DNA of 64,000 bases from Capsicum annuum (Eukaryota; Streptophyta; Magnoliopsida; Solanales; Solanaceae). The DNA is taken from the NCBI RefSeq assembly GCF_002878395.1, contig NW_025892772.1:16613-80612 (forward strand), given 5' to 3'. This document shows positions 46,626 through 57,514 of the stretch, in pieces. The stretch's first letter is position 1; every line of letters starts with the position of its first letter. The translations under genes and the position numbers were made by a program. Under the pieces are notes generated by a model. The model worked only from the letters and a program-made list of their open reading frames with translations, did no database searches and was not told the DNA's origin.

Positions 46626-47689
46626 CATGAACATAGATTATTCCCTGTAGGTGATGACTATTTGGGCAAAAATAAGTTCCATAGCATGTGTGTATATATT
46701 TGTGTAGTCTGCGAATGTTTACAATATGGTTGATACTCTTGATGGTTATGTGGCTTATTTGTGAGCACTGTTTGATCTGTTATTGCTGTATTGTTGATTC
46801 ATTGGGTATTTGATTGTGTGATATGTATTAAAAAAGTGAAACTTTGTACTTACTTATATGTCGGTTGACTTTCTTTATTTATACGTGTTTTAATCGTAAC
46901 TTACCAGAATGGCTAGTTATCATTCTTTAATATTGTAAGAGAGCATTTGGTTGTTAGCCCAAGAGTTTAATATGGGTTATTTATAATTATGGGTTTGTTC
47001 CTGTGAATATGAGTAATGAAAAAGATAAGGTGAATAAAGAGGAATAGTAATGTATTAGCATTGGATTGTGTGAATTAATGAGGCTAGAGTATATTAGTAG
47101 TGAATATAATATTGATGGAGTTGAAAGAGTAATTGGATGATGTAAGTTATATATGTAAAGTAATAATGTTATTACAACCTTAGTTGAATTATATTCCATT
47201 CAAGATGCCATGATTTATTTTCCTTAATTCTATTTTATGATTATATGAACTAACACGGTCGGTCGATGATGCCTACCAGTACGTGTGGTTATACTGACCC
47301 TACTCTACTACATTCCTTAATGGAGTATAGACTGGATGCAGGTTAGTTTGCAGTTACTAGATGGATGACGATATTTAGCACTAACTTCTGCACTTTCTTC
47401 CCGACAGATGAGGGAGTCTTTGTATTATTTATTTTATTGTCAGTCTATGCTGTAGTAGATAGGTCTTGTATATGCCTAACCAAGTCTTAGGATAGTGAAG
47501 AACAGTTTTAAGAAGTTTTTCAAAATGTTTATTTATTAATATTAATTTATTATATTATATTTAATCCAGTATTCATTTAAAACAGAAGTCTTCTGCATAT
47601 TTTTAGTTGGGTAATAAGGGTTCTCCTAACTGCTTAGAATAGTGTAGGTGCCCGCACGGTTCAGTAGTTTGGGTCGTGACACATCATCA

Positions 47690-50030
47690 CTATTATCTCC
47701 AAGTGCTTCATCTTTTTTGATTTTGTCTTGATGCGATAATTTTGGCAATTCAACATTCTTTCGCTCGACATTGATTCAATCTCTAAACAATACTGATATT
47801 TTAAAACAACCTTTTGCTAGCGAAAATCTATGATCTCTAATAATAAATCTCCTTGTGATGAAAGCTTGCTCCAAAGTCACTGAAGATGCTTGAACAGCTA
47901 GCACATCCTGAACAACTCTTGAAAGAATTGGAAATTGTTCTGTCTGATTCTTCACCAAATTAAAAGTTGAAGATCTCCATTTTCATCCCTAATATTTTCT
48001 TGTTCCTGATAAATTTATTGTTCAAAATCATTATTGTTAGCAGAATCAAGACCAAGTTCTTCATCTATAATTTCATCAAAATCAATACATCTAGCGTTAC
48101 AACATGAAAATTTAGACGATACATCATTTACTAGGTTGACTTTATAAGGATAATAGAAATGTTTAGCTTTAGTTAATATGCTATCCTTACGCATTTCAAC
48201 AGATGAAAATCTATCATTTGTAATTTCTAAATTTTTATGAATCTTTTCAACCATTTTTTTCTCACCTTGTTTTTTGTAAGTTGGTTTGAACAAAGTTGAA
48301 GTCAATATATTTGAGGAATAGAATTTTTTTTCAAAATTTTCTCATTCATATATATAACATCAACTTGAAAATGTTCGCAAACTTTATATTTGACAAATTT
48401 AGATGAAATAACACAAATAGTTACTAAATTCGAAGAAATAGTAGGATAATATTGATCATCTATAAAATTTGTAGCACTATGAATTTGTTAAGAAAAGCAA
48501 ATAAGTTCTTTGCATTCTTTTTAATTCTCGTCAGTGATTCTCATTCTCCGACCCGAATTATGTTTATTACACATCATTTGTTAAGGCGCACGACAACAAT
48601 AGCAACAATAAGCATGTCATATAAGGAATTTCATTTAGTAATCACTTCTTTTGAAACTTTTATAAATGACATTTCAAATAAAGCACAAGTTTTTTCAAAT
48701 TTCTTAATTCGAGATCTTATTTTAGCTTTAAAAATCTATGCACAAGCAACTCAAATTCTAATACAAGAATTACCAAATACATCAATACCATCCATCACTA
48801 TTAAATTATAAATATGTGCATTACACTTAACATGAAACACATCATCATCAATTGGACAAAGTCTAGATTTTACAAAATCAATAGCTTTCAGATTAGCAGA
48901 AACATTATCTAACATGACACCCATTATAATATCACAAAGTTCAAAATATTTTAGAATCTCTTCTGTCAAAAAAGCAATATAACTATCAGTTTACTATCTT
49001 CAACATATTTACAACCTATAATTCTTTTTTGCATGTTTCAATCATGATCAATTCAAAAAATAGATTGTAAAATAATCATTACCATTAGAACTACAACCCA
49101 TATCCGAAGTGATAGATATTTTACCATCAAAATAACAAAATTACAACAAAGAAAATGACAATGTTCACGTTGATATTTAAAAATATTAGCTTTAATAGTA
49201 TTTTTTAAAAAATATAAAAAATCAGGATTATACACTTTTCGAATATAATAAATAACATCAGCATGTTCACCAAAACTAAAAGGCAAACCACAAACCACAA
49301 ATATTTTAGCTAATTCTTCACGATCTTTATCTTGACTATATGTGAGTGATGTGCTTGGGCTAGTCGGATTACTAAAATCTAAGATATTTTGGACCATGTT
49401 AGAACCTCCTTTAGACTGGTTAACATCGGGCAAGGGAGTATTAGTTTTTTAAGCCTTGAAAATAGTTTCTTGACGAACAAATTTAGGATCACAACCTCTC
49501 AAATGTCTAGTTAATTGTTCCGTCCTACCATGCGATTCTCCAGTCAATTATTTTATCACTTGCTTACATTTATTGCAAGTAGCGGTAGTTTTCTCCTTAT
49601 TTTGGATCATAAATTTTCAAACTAATAATCTCTTAACATGTTTGGTCTTTCCTATTATAGTAAACGTAGGTAACTTTTCTACTTTATCTTCTTTCCGTAA
49701 TTTCATAGCGGACTAGTAGGGATAGGAGTGTCTTTTAACTTTTGTTCTTCTACATCTTCCTCTTCTCATAAGTCTTCTTCAAAATTATCATAACATCTAT
49801 TTAAATTCTCATGGTCTAATACATTACCGGAATTAACATCAATATCATAAGGATGTTCAAAAAAGTATCACTAACATGAGTAAAATCAGCCGCATTAATT
49901 CTTAATCTAGGCGGCAACGATTTAGAACTACCTCTGCTGCTACTAACACCCTTATTTTTCTTTACTATTTTATTTTTAACCTGACTAAAAATTAATTTCT
50001 TACCACTAATTATTTTTTATCGAAATTCAT
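47690..50030 (-). pseudogene. hAT transposase, decayed
   Basis: Read on the minus strand from 50030: a BED-type zinc finger (CNKCKQVIK, then RTEQLTRHLRGC, about 49580-49490), then NILDFSNPTSPSTS and LAKIFVVCGLPFSFGEHADV (49310-49250), the catalytic-core segment ILKYFELCDIIMGVMLDNVS with HVKCNAHIYNLIV (48950-48800), an acidic linker FDEIIDEELGLDS (48080) and the C-terminal dimerisation domain QFPILSRVVQDVLAVQASSV, TLEQAF (47940-47870). Hydrophobic order is that of plant hAT transposases. Dozens of stops and frame changes make it non-functional. Confidence 0.85.
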
Positions 50031-50708
50031 ATTCAATGTGAAAAAAATAAACAGATGAAAAACAAACAATATAAATATAATGAAAAACTAACAGTAAGTA
50101 ATAAGTAAACAAATAAAGAGATGAAAGTTGAAATAAATATACTGAACGTCTGCGTAAAAGCAAATGTATATAATGAAAAGATGAAATTGAGAGATGACAA
50201 TTGAAGCTTGCTTCAAGAAAATTCCTTCACTTGATCAAATAAATAAAATATTAGAAAGTAATTAATAATAGAGATTGTAGAAAGATTTTGAAAATTTGTG
50301 AAAAAATAAAGAGAGAGAGAATTGATATTTATAGGAAAAAACGTGGAGAGATGGGAGGTGGGGGGAAGGGGGAGAGACGCCTTGGGGCTGAGGTGTGATA
50401 AAGTTGGGAACTAGCTGTTGGGAGGGCCCTCTAACGGCTCCTAATGGCTAGTAGTATATAATTTATTAAAAATATTTTTTTAAAAAATTATAAACGTTTA
50501 TCGAGCTAAACGGACCACAATTAGACCAAACTTCGAGCGAAAGTATCCTATCCGAACCGATATTGGTGCCCGATTGTAATGGTACCGGCACTTACCATAC
50601 TTGTCCGGATTGGGCGTAACAGAAACGGAATCGATTTGAAAGCAACTTGATCCGTATTTTTTAAAATTTTTTTTTGTTTAAAAGAGTGATAAATAGAACG
50701 ATCAAGGG

Positions 50709-52472
50709 TAATCTGAGGTGGTTTTATACACTTCGGTACTATTATTCTAGCTTATTTTGCCTTATTTTGAGAGCAATTTATGTGCTTAACGTGTTAATAT
50801 TGATATAAATAAGCATGTAAGTGTCCAAGTGCGTGATTACAATGGTTTAAAGTGTTTCCAAACAAGTTTGTGCTTAATTGAGTCATTTAGAGTTCAACCC
50901 AAAAAACTAGTGTTATTAGCTTGAGTTAGGTGTGTGTCTAGTTGGCTTCGTTAGATCCTAATGTGTTTAATTTATTTCAAATGGTTTAAATATATAATTA
51001 CGAGTGGAACAACTTGTTTGTAACGTGCAAAGTTCAATTTGATTAAGTTAACAGTCAAAGCATAAAGTTGAAGATTATTGTGAATTAACCTTATCTTAGC
51101 TCTTGTTTTGATTCGTCGTTAAGAATATTGTGTTATTTTGATCTCTAATTTATTGTGAGTTATATTGTAGGAGGCTTTGTGAGCTTAATATGGTAATAAA
51201 TTGATGATAAAAAGGCTTGAAATTGATTGAAAATACACTACAAAAGGCATGGACAAAGAACATGATGTTCAACACTTAGAATAAATTTTGTATGCAAATT
51301 TTAATAAACCGACGCGATCTCGATGCGTCGCGTCGAATCTGCAAATTCCAGCAACGCGATCATCAATGTGTGGCATCGTTACATTCAATGCGATGAGCAT
51401 CGCGCTGCTTCAATGTAATCATGTAAGACCAAAAACAATTTTATGCCGACAAGGTTTGGCATCCTAATATTAAGAGAATTGAAATAGGCACGCAGTTTGA
51501 GAAGATTGAGGGAATCTTGTGGGAATATATTGGATCATGTGCCAATATCCTAATCCTACAATGATGAGTAATATTATATTATATATACCCACTGTGCATA
51601 TTAATTTTTGGTTACAATACCTGGACATCTTGGAGGTGGACACCTGTGACGGTTTGCTACATGTCTTTTTAGATTTTTAATTTTTTAATTAGTCTTTAAT
51701 TATTCATAACATGTATTCAAATATTTAGATTGTGATTATGAATATTATCGGTTAAAAACTCTCTTTTCGAGGTTAAAGTCAAGAATACGATTACTATAGT
51801 TTTGGATTAAATTAATTTAGTTTTGCTTATCATTATTGGTTGTGTGTTTATTTTTATTTTAATTATTTTTTGGGTTGATCACCCATAAAATACATATATT
51901 GACGACCTTTTGATCTTGGGAGAGGGAATATGGAGATAGAATATGAGAATAAACAAAGTTTGAGTTTTTATTATTTTATAAAATAAAGAATTAAACTTAG
52001 CGTCTAGGACAGGGATACACTTAGATGCCTTACTTGATTCACACGTAGTATGATAGTTTTAATTCACTTAATTGGATTATTACATCCCCGCTCAATGATG
52101 TAGTTGTAATGTCCATATTAGGTAAAAGATTAGAGGTTGAAAAATAATGATCATGCAATTAACCCTACGAATCAACAAACAAGATAAGCAAGTTAACGAA
52201 TGTAATTCAATAATATAGTATGATTGTTGGAAGTGCTTTAACCCTGGGCTTTAATCCATTGATTGTTCCAAGATTTTAATTTTTGCATTGTTTACTTTAT
52301 TTGTAGTTTACAATTGTTCAACACTCTTCTTGGTTACTTTATCTCAATTGTTAAACTATAATTGAATAGTTGTCGACACAAGTCCCTGTGGGATAGATAT
52401 TCGACTTTCTTGAAAGCCACTATACTACTTGATAAGACCACGTACACTTGCGTGTGCGCTTGGGTGCTGTCA
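50709..52472 (+). repeat. 5' LTR of the Athila/Tat-like element
   Basis: 1764 bp, starts TAATCTGAGG (TG changed to TA) and ends GGTGCTGTCA. Contains a CpG-rich patch (ACGCGATCTCGATGCG, 51312-51327) in an A+T-rich context. Confidence 0.93.
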
Positions 52473-52477
52473 AGTTT

Positions 52478-52496
52478 TTGACGCCGTTGCCGGAAA
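52478..52496 (+). promoter_or_regulatory. Primer-binding site (tRNA-Asp-like)
   Basis: TTGACGCCGTTGCCGGAAA lies six bases after the LTR; the Athila/Tat consensus is TGGCGCCGTTGCCGGGGA. Confidence 0.85.
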
Positions 52497-52732
52497 CTTG
52501 TTATTCAACAATTATTTATTTTAGTTTTACTTTTAAATTTATTTGGTATTTTTACGCTTGGTCTTGGTTTTATGATTGTAGGAAATAAGTTTTAAGGTAG
52601 AAAACTGGTAAGGGATTAGGACTTGGTTGAACCAAGCTCCCAACCTGAGCAACTTTACCATCAATGCAGGAGAGAATCAATCTTCTCCCCCAAATTCCTC
52701 TAGTCGCAGAAGTTTAAGAGAATCCTGCGATA

Positions 52733-53640
52733 ATGGCTGCAAAACAACAAGCACGTAGGAAAGTTAGGAAAATGACAGTCCCACTTCCGACGAACTTGAC
52801 TTCCCCAATTCAAAGACCAGCTGCTGGGGAAAATTTTGAATTGAAACACAATATGGTGCAGGTTTTTATTAGCAGTGGATAATTTGTAGGGCTTTCACAC
52901 GAGGATCCATAAGTCCACTTGCAGAATTTCATTGAGCTTACAGACACATTCATTCCAAATGAGGTAAGTACAAATTATGTGAGGCTTACATTATTTCCCC
53001 ATTTACTATTGGGGGAAGCAAAAAGATGGTTTAATGCGGAACAATCCAATTCAATCACATAATGGGACTACTTAGCCAGAAAGTTCCTCATCAGATTCTT
53101 TCAATCAGGCAAGACTGCAAGACTTCGTAGTGAGATTGTGAGCTTCAAACAGAAGCCTGATGAAAATATATATCATGCTTGAGAATGCTTTAAGGCTCTT
53201 CTTCGGGATTGTCCACACCGCTAACAGTCCAATGAGGTACTTGCTCATACTTTTGTAGAAGCTCTTGATCACATTACGAAGATTTTAATAGATTCAGCCG
53301 CAGGTGGTCAAGCGCTAGAATTCACTTATGATGAGATGTACACATTGTTAAAACACATAGCATAAGGAAATCCAGAATGACATTTAGATTTAAGAAGTGC
53401 CGCAAAAAGAATTACGGGTGTATTGGAGGTGGACCAATTCACGATCTTATCATCTCAGGTTGCAGCATTGCAGAATATGATAAATACTCAATTCAGCGGC
53501 CTAAAATGGGGAGCTCCACAACCTACAACCACAGTCAGTTCCACCTAAAAAGCTACAAGTTGGTATGAAGTGTGCGGTAATAGTGGTCACTTAGCGGCTA
53601 TGTGTGCGTTTAAATTCAGAATCAGTCATATATGTGGGCA
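52733..53640 (+). pseudogene. Athila/Tat-like Gag, broken
   Basis: ATG at 52733 (MAAKQQARRKVRKMTVP). Core words: HLQNFIELTDTFIPNEVS, LLLGEAKRWFNAEQSNSIT, DYLARKFLIRFFQSGKTARL, SEIVSFKQKPDENIYHA, ECFKALLRDCPHR. A knuckle-like EVCGNSGHLAAMC sits near 53565. Stops interrupt it at several points; two of them (SIT-stop-WDY, YHA-stop-ECF) fall in conserved words. Confidence 0.85.
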
Positions 53641-53699
53641 ATGCTTAAAGGCTAAATTATGATAATTCCTACAATATGAAGTGGGAGACTCAGCCATGA

Positions 53700-54288
53700 A
53701 ACGCACAACAACAAAAAATTCAGTAACCACGGGCTTCACCAAATCAATCAACTAGAAACATGGAAAACATGTTGAAGCAACTTCTAGCTAGTCAGACACA
53801 ATTGGCTGCAGACATAAAAAATTTGCAAGCTACTCAGAGAAGCTTAGCAATTCAAGTGGAGAAGTTACAACAAGCATGGAATATGAGGCTTCAAGGTGGT
53901 TTACTAGCAGATACAAAAAATCCAAAGAAATTTTTGGCAATCACCTTGAAGAGTGGTAAAGAGCTTCAAGGAGACCTCCAAAGGCAACTAAGGAGGTAGT
54001 TACTAATATGGTGACTGGACAGGCAAATGAAGAAGTTTTTAAATCTTCATGAAAGTCTGAGTACTTGAAAACTAAAGTTGCTGAACCAAAAGTGTAGAAG
54101 ATCTTGCCATTACTCTTCCGTCAGAGGCAAATTAAAGCGAAGGAGGATGCAATGTTTAAGAAGTTCTTTGATACATTCAGAGAGCTTCACATTAACTTAC
54201 CTTTGTTAGATGTTTTGTAGGGTATGCCCAAGTATGCAAGTTACTTGAGGGATATGGTTTCTAATAAGGTAAAATTGCAGGATGTGGA
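53700..54288 (+). pseudogene. Gag-protease spacer of the Athila/Tat-like element
   Basis: 53760-53999 is open and reads a coiled-coil-like segment (MLKQLLASQTQLAADIKNLQ). KYASYLRDMVSNKVKLQDVD follows up to the Copia insertion; the equivalent word precedes the protease in relatives. The C-terminal side resumes at 57515. Confidence 0.75.
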
Positions 54289-54448
54289 TGTTAGCCCATA
54301 TGTTATTGGGCCTTTAGTTTATGGACCTTTAGGTTATTGGCTATGTATATATATAGCCTACTTTTGTTTTAGTTAGTTTTTTTTTTATGCTTTTCAGATT
54401 ATATTGTAAACCTTAGCCTTTCTTTCTTTCAATAAAGTTCTATTAACA
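54289..54448 (+). repeat. 5' LTR of the young Copia
   Basis: 160 bp, TGTTAGCCCATATG to TTCTATTAACA. A TATATATA box lies near 54341 and AATAAAG near 54431. Very short for a plant Copia LTR. Confidence 0.93.
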
Positions 54449-54460
54449 TGGTATCAAAGC
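54449..54460 (+). promoter_or_regulatory. Primer-binding site (tRNA-iMet type)
   Basis: TGGTATCAAAGC directly follows the LTR. Confidence 0.92.
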
Positions 54461-54639
54461 TAGTTTGATCCATGTCCTTTGATTTGTTGGTTGAAGATTT
54501 TGTAGCAGGCACCTACTGCGCGGTATTGTTCGTCTTTCGTTCTTTTGCTTGCTGCCATTGTTGTTCGTTCGGAATTGTTCAACCTAGGGTTTTGCATCTT
54601 TTTGTTTTTTTGAATTGTTTGTGTGTTGCTGTGTTTACA

Positions 54640-57462
54640 ATGACTGGAAAGGATGATTCTCTCCAGTCCATTAGTACTCAATTAGATGGTAAGAACTATG
54701 CCTATTGGAGTTATGTCATGAAGAATTTTCTTCGTGGGAAGAATATGTGGGGTTATATCACTGGAGTAAAACTAAGACCTATCGATGATAAAACTGAAAA
54801 TTTTGATTTGTTGGTGGACTTATGGGAAACTAATAACTCCAAGATTATCACTTGGATCAACAATTCTGTAACTCAGTCAATTGGTATGCAATTGGCTAAG
54901 TATGACACAGCAAAGGAGGTCTGGGATCATTTGGAAAGACTGTACACTCAGTCTAATTTTGCTAAGCAGTACCAGTTGGAGTATGATATCCGTGCTCTTC
55001 AACAGCATGATCTCAGTATTCAAGATTTTTATGCTGCCATGTCGGATTTGTGGGATCAATTGGCACTTACTGAATCTGCAGAGTTAAAAGGTTTTGGGAC
55101 GTACATTGCTAGACGGGAAGAGCAACGCTTGGTTCAGTTTTTGATGGCACTACGTTCTGACTTTGAGGGCCTACGTGGAACAATCCTTCATCGATCTTCC
55201 CTCCCTACTGTTGATTCTGTGGTTCATGAACTGATTGCAGAGGAGACTCGTATCAAGTCTCAAGTGGATAAAGGGTCTAAAGTAACTACTACTCCTGTCG
55301 TGTTTGCTGCTTCAACTGATCAGTCTAGGCCACCACATACTCAGACTCGACAATCTCCTAACGTTGCATTTGATGAGTGTGCATTCTGCAAACAGAAAAA
55401 TGATTGGAAGGCTCAGTGTCCGTTGTTACTTAACAAGGTCAAACAGCCTCAATCTGGGCAGCAACAGAAATATGGGCAGCAAAAGTCTCCGTCACGCTCC
55501 TCTGGTGCTCCTCCATGGTCATCTCGTCCTCCACAGTTCGCTGCTGCTGCACCATCTGTAGATGTTGAGTCTGTTAGCACTATGCCACCTTCTGCGTTGG
55601 ATCCCCAGGAACAGTTCAGACAGTTCTTCGTTTCTAATCCTACGGCCATGTCAGCATCTATGTCTCATTCGGGTTCAGTTTCTTCTAGTACCTCAGGTAT
55701 TCCTTCCTCCTTGTGGATATTGGATTCTGGTGCGTCTCATCACATGTCCCCTCATTTGTCATCGTTTGGTTCTTTGTCACCCATTTCACCAATCTCTGTT
55801 ATGTCCGCGAGTGCTGTACCTATGTCAGTCGAGGGTGTTGGTTCTGTTACTACCCCTCACATTGTCCTCTCTGATGTTTATTACATTCCCAAACTTGCTT
55901 TAAATCTTGTTTCGGTCAGTCAGTTGTGTAAGGCTGGTAATTGGGTGTTTTTTTCTGATTCTGTTTGTGTTATACAGGACCAACACACTCAGAGGGTGAT
56001 TGGGACCGGCCATAGGTTGGGGGAACTCTATGTCTTGGAGAATCTCAAAGTGTCTGCAGTTGCTGCCTCTAGCATAGATTTATCTTCTTTTCGTTTGAGT
56101 CCTTTGTCTTCTCAGTTTTATCTTTGGCATTCCAGATTAGGACATGTGTCAGTTTCACGTTTACGTTTTTTGGTCTCTAGTGGTGCTTTGGGTCATGTGA
56201 ACACTAGTGATATTTCAGATTGTAGTGGTTGTAAACTGGCAAAATTTTCTGCCTTACCGTTTAATAAAAGTGTGTCTTATTCTGTTGCTCCTTTTGATAT
56301 TATTCATTCTGATGTATGGGGACCAGCGCCAGTATCCACTAAGGGTGGATCGACCTATTATGTTTCGTTTATAGATGACTATACTCGTTATACCTGGGTG
56401 TATCTTATGAAACGCAGATCTGATTTCTTTGGCATTTACAACAACTTTAGAGCCCTTGTTAAAACACAACATTCGGCTGTGATAAAGTGTTTCAGGTGTG
56501 ACTTAGGGGGTGAATATACCTCTAATGACTTCACTCAGTTACTTGCCTCTGATGGTACCATACACCAGTCATCGTGTACCGACACTCCTGAGCAGAACGA
56601 TCTGGCAGAAAGAAAACATCGTCATATTGTTGAGACAGCACGCTCTTTACTTTTGTCTGCAGAGGTTCCTAGTATTTTTTGGGGAGAAGCAGTCCTAACT
56701 GTTGTATATGTGATTAATCGTATTCCTACTGCATTGACTTCAGGGATGTCTCCGTTTGAGAAACTATATGGTCACCCGCCGAATTATTCTGCATTACGAG
56801 TTTTTGGATGTACTTGCTTTGTTCTTCGTCCTCATGTTGAACGAAATAAGTTAGGGTCAAAATCAGCTATATGTGTGTTTTTGGGGTATGGTATTGGACA
56901 AAAAGGATATCGTTGCTATGATCCTGTAAATCAGAAATTATATGTTTCACGACATGTCACTTTTTTGGAACATATTCCTTTTTATTCCATTCCAGCTAAA
57001 ACCCATGATGTGACAAAGTCAGATATTCGGCTTATTGATCCCTTTGGGATTGACATAGAGGTTCCAGTTCCGGATCCATCCATGCCTTCTGGTGTGCCAC
57101 CTGATAGTGCTTCAGCCTCGCCTGTGCCTGAGTCTGCTCCTTCGACTGTTGAGACTGGAGACCCACCACCTCTGAGGAGGTCTACTCGACCTTGTAAGTC
57201 CACCAAACTGCCAGATTTTTCCTATTCTACATATTCAGCCTCATTTGCTTCCTTTATTGCAAACATACATCATTTGTCTGAACCTGAGTCGTATAGAGAG
57301 ACTGTGTCTGATCCTCTTTGGCAGAATGCTATGGCTGAGGAACTTGCTGCTCTTCATCATACACATACATGGGATTTGGTTACTCTCCCACCTGGTAAGC
57401 ATGCGATTGGTTGTCGATGGGTGTATAAGATAAAAACAAAAGTAGGCTATATATATACATAG
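54640..57462 (+). CDS. Copia Gag-protease-integrase polyprotein, RT missing
   Basis: One uninterrupted frame. The start chosen is ATG 54640 (MTGKDDSLQSISTQLDGKNY), the usual Copia Gag start; the frame is open from 54472 but the upstream part lies in the leader. Domains: Gag core (residues 10-230, e.g. YAYWSYVMKNFLRGKNMWGY); knuckle CAFCKQKNDWKAQCP at about 245, where the histidine is aspartate; protease WILDSGASHHM (about 360); integrase zinc region LWHSRLGHVSVSRL; integrase core with HSDVWGP, FIDDYTRYTWVYLM and the glutamate in NDLAERKHRH; C-terminal part CVFLGYGIGQKGYRC. It ends at the first words of reverse transcriptase (HAIGCRWVYKIKTK) and seven LTR-derived codons. No stops, unlike every other element here. 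It could make Gag, protease and integrase but cannot copy itself. Confidence 0.93.
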   Translation: MTGKDDSLQSISTQLDGKNYAYWSYVMKNFLRGKNMWGYITGVKLRPIDDKTENFDLLVDLWETNNSKIITWINNSVTQSIGMQLAKYDTAKEVWDHLERLYTQSNFAKQYQLEYDIRALQQHDLSIQDFYAAMSDLWDQLALTESAELKGFGTYIARREEQRLVQFLMALRSDFEGLRGTILHRSSLPTVDSVVHELIAEETRIKSQVDKGSKVTTTPVVFAASTDQSRPPHTQTRQSPNVAFDECAFCKQKNDWKAQCPLLLNKVKQPQSGQQQKYGQQKSPSRSSGAPPWSSRPPQFAAAAPSVDVESVSTMPPSALDPQEQFRQFFVSNPTAMSASMSHSGSVSSSTSGIPSSLWILDSGASHHMSPHLSSFGSLSPISPISVMSASAVPMSVEGVGSVTTPHIVLSDVYYIPKLALNLVSVSQLCKAGNWVFFSDSVCVIQDQHTQRVIGTGHRLGELYVLENLKVSAVAASSIDLSSFRLSPLSSQFYLWHSRLGHVSVSRLRFLVSSGALGHVNTSDISDCSGCKLAKFSALPFNKSVSYSVAPFDIIHSDVWGPAPVSTKGGSTYYVSFIDDYTRYTWVYLMKRRSDFFGIYNNFRALVKTQHSAVIKCFRCDLGGEYTSNDFTQLLASDGTIHQSSCTDTPEQNDLAERKHRHIVETARSLLLSAEVPSIFWGEAVLTVVYVINRIPTALTSGMSPFEKLYGHPPNYSALRVFGCTCFVLRPHVERNKLGSKSAICVFLGYGIGQKGYRCYDPVNQKLYVSRHVTFLEHIPFYSIPAKTHDVTKSDIRLIDPFGIDIEVPVPDPSMPSGVPPDSASASPVPESAPSTVETGDPPPLRRSTRPCKSTKLPDFSYSTYSASFASFIANIHHLSEPESYRETVSDPLWQNAMAEELAALHHTHTWDLVTLPPGKHAIGCRWVYKIKTKVGYIYT

Positions 57463-57514
57463 CCAATAACCTAAAGGTCCATAAACTAAAGGCCCAATAA
57501 CATATGGGCTAACA
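57433..57514 (-). repeat. Inverted 82-bp copy of the young Copia LTR start
   Basis: Base-for-base reverse complement of 54289-54370. It forms the right end of the element. Confidence 0.97.

Larger units (their letters stand above)
43716..47681 (+). mobile_element. Solo LTR of a Ty3/Gypsy element (4.0 kb)
   Basis: Begins TGTAACGATCCATTTTG and ends GTTTGGGTCGTGACA, with CATCA at 43711-43715 and 47682-47686. Start and end words fit large plant Gypsy LTRs; orientation is inferred from them. No gag or pol is present and no second LTR, so it is the product of LTR-LTR recombination. It sits inside the hAT transposase sequence, whose tail continues to its left. It contains a minisatellite and a 311-bp tandem duplication. 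No gene. Confidence 0.88.
42130..50650 (-). mobile_element. hAT transposon (RICESLEEPER-like), dead, with insertions
   Basis: Transposase pieces occupy 50030-47690 and resume at 43711-43600 on the other side of a solo LTR. A MULE-like MITE lies further left. G+C-richer segments at 42140-42235 and 50490-50640, both with CGGTCCG/CGGACC-type words, probably mark the sub-terminal regions. Exact terminal repeats and the 8-bp target duplication were not found, so the outer limits are approximate. Confidence 0.62.
54289..57514 (+). mobile_element. Young Copia copy with inverted U3 at its right end
   Basis: Left end: complete 160-bp LTR (54289-54448). Right end: 57433-57514, an exact inverted copy of 54289-54370. 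GTGGA flanks both sides (54284-54288, 57515-57519), and removal of the unit rejoins the host Gypsy frame before the protease. The element stops inside the reverse transcriptase start and has no 3' LTR. Both outer ends are therefore the same LTR terminus (TGTTAGCCC inward). The inner joint lies in the 9-base word AAAACAAAA, shared by the LTR (as TTTTGTTTT, 54362-54370) and the end of the Copia coding part (57433-57441). Confidence 0.95.

Noticed and set aside
45820..46650. Long overlapping open frames on both strands with repeated tyrosine/proline-rich peptides
   Set aside because: They are the 36-bp minisatellite read in every frame; the unit is a multiple of three and lacks stops.
54472..54639. 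N-terminal 56-codon extension of the young Copia polyprotein
   Set aside because: It lies between primer site and the conserved Gag start and has no family counterpart; probably leader.
57463..57514. A 3' LTR of the young Copia in normal orientation
   Set aside because: The sequence matches only the reverse complement of the 5' LTR start; no direct copy exists downstream.
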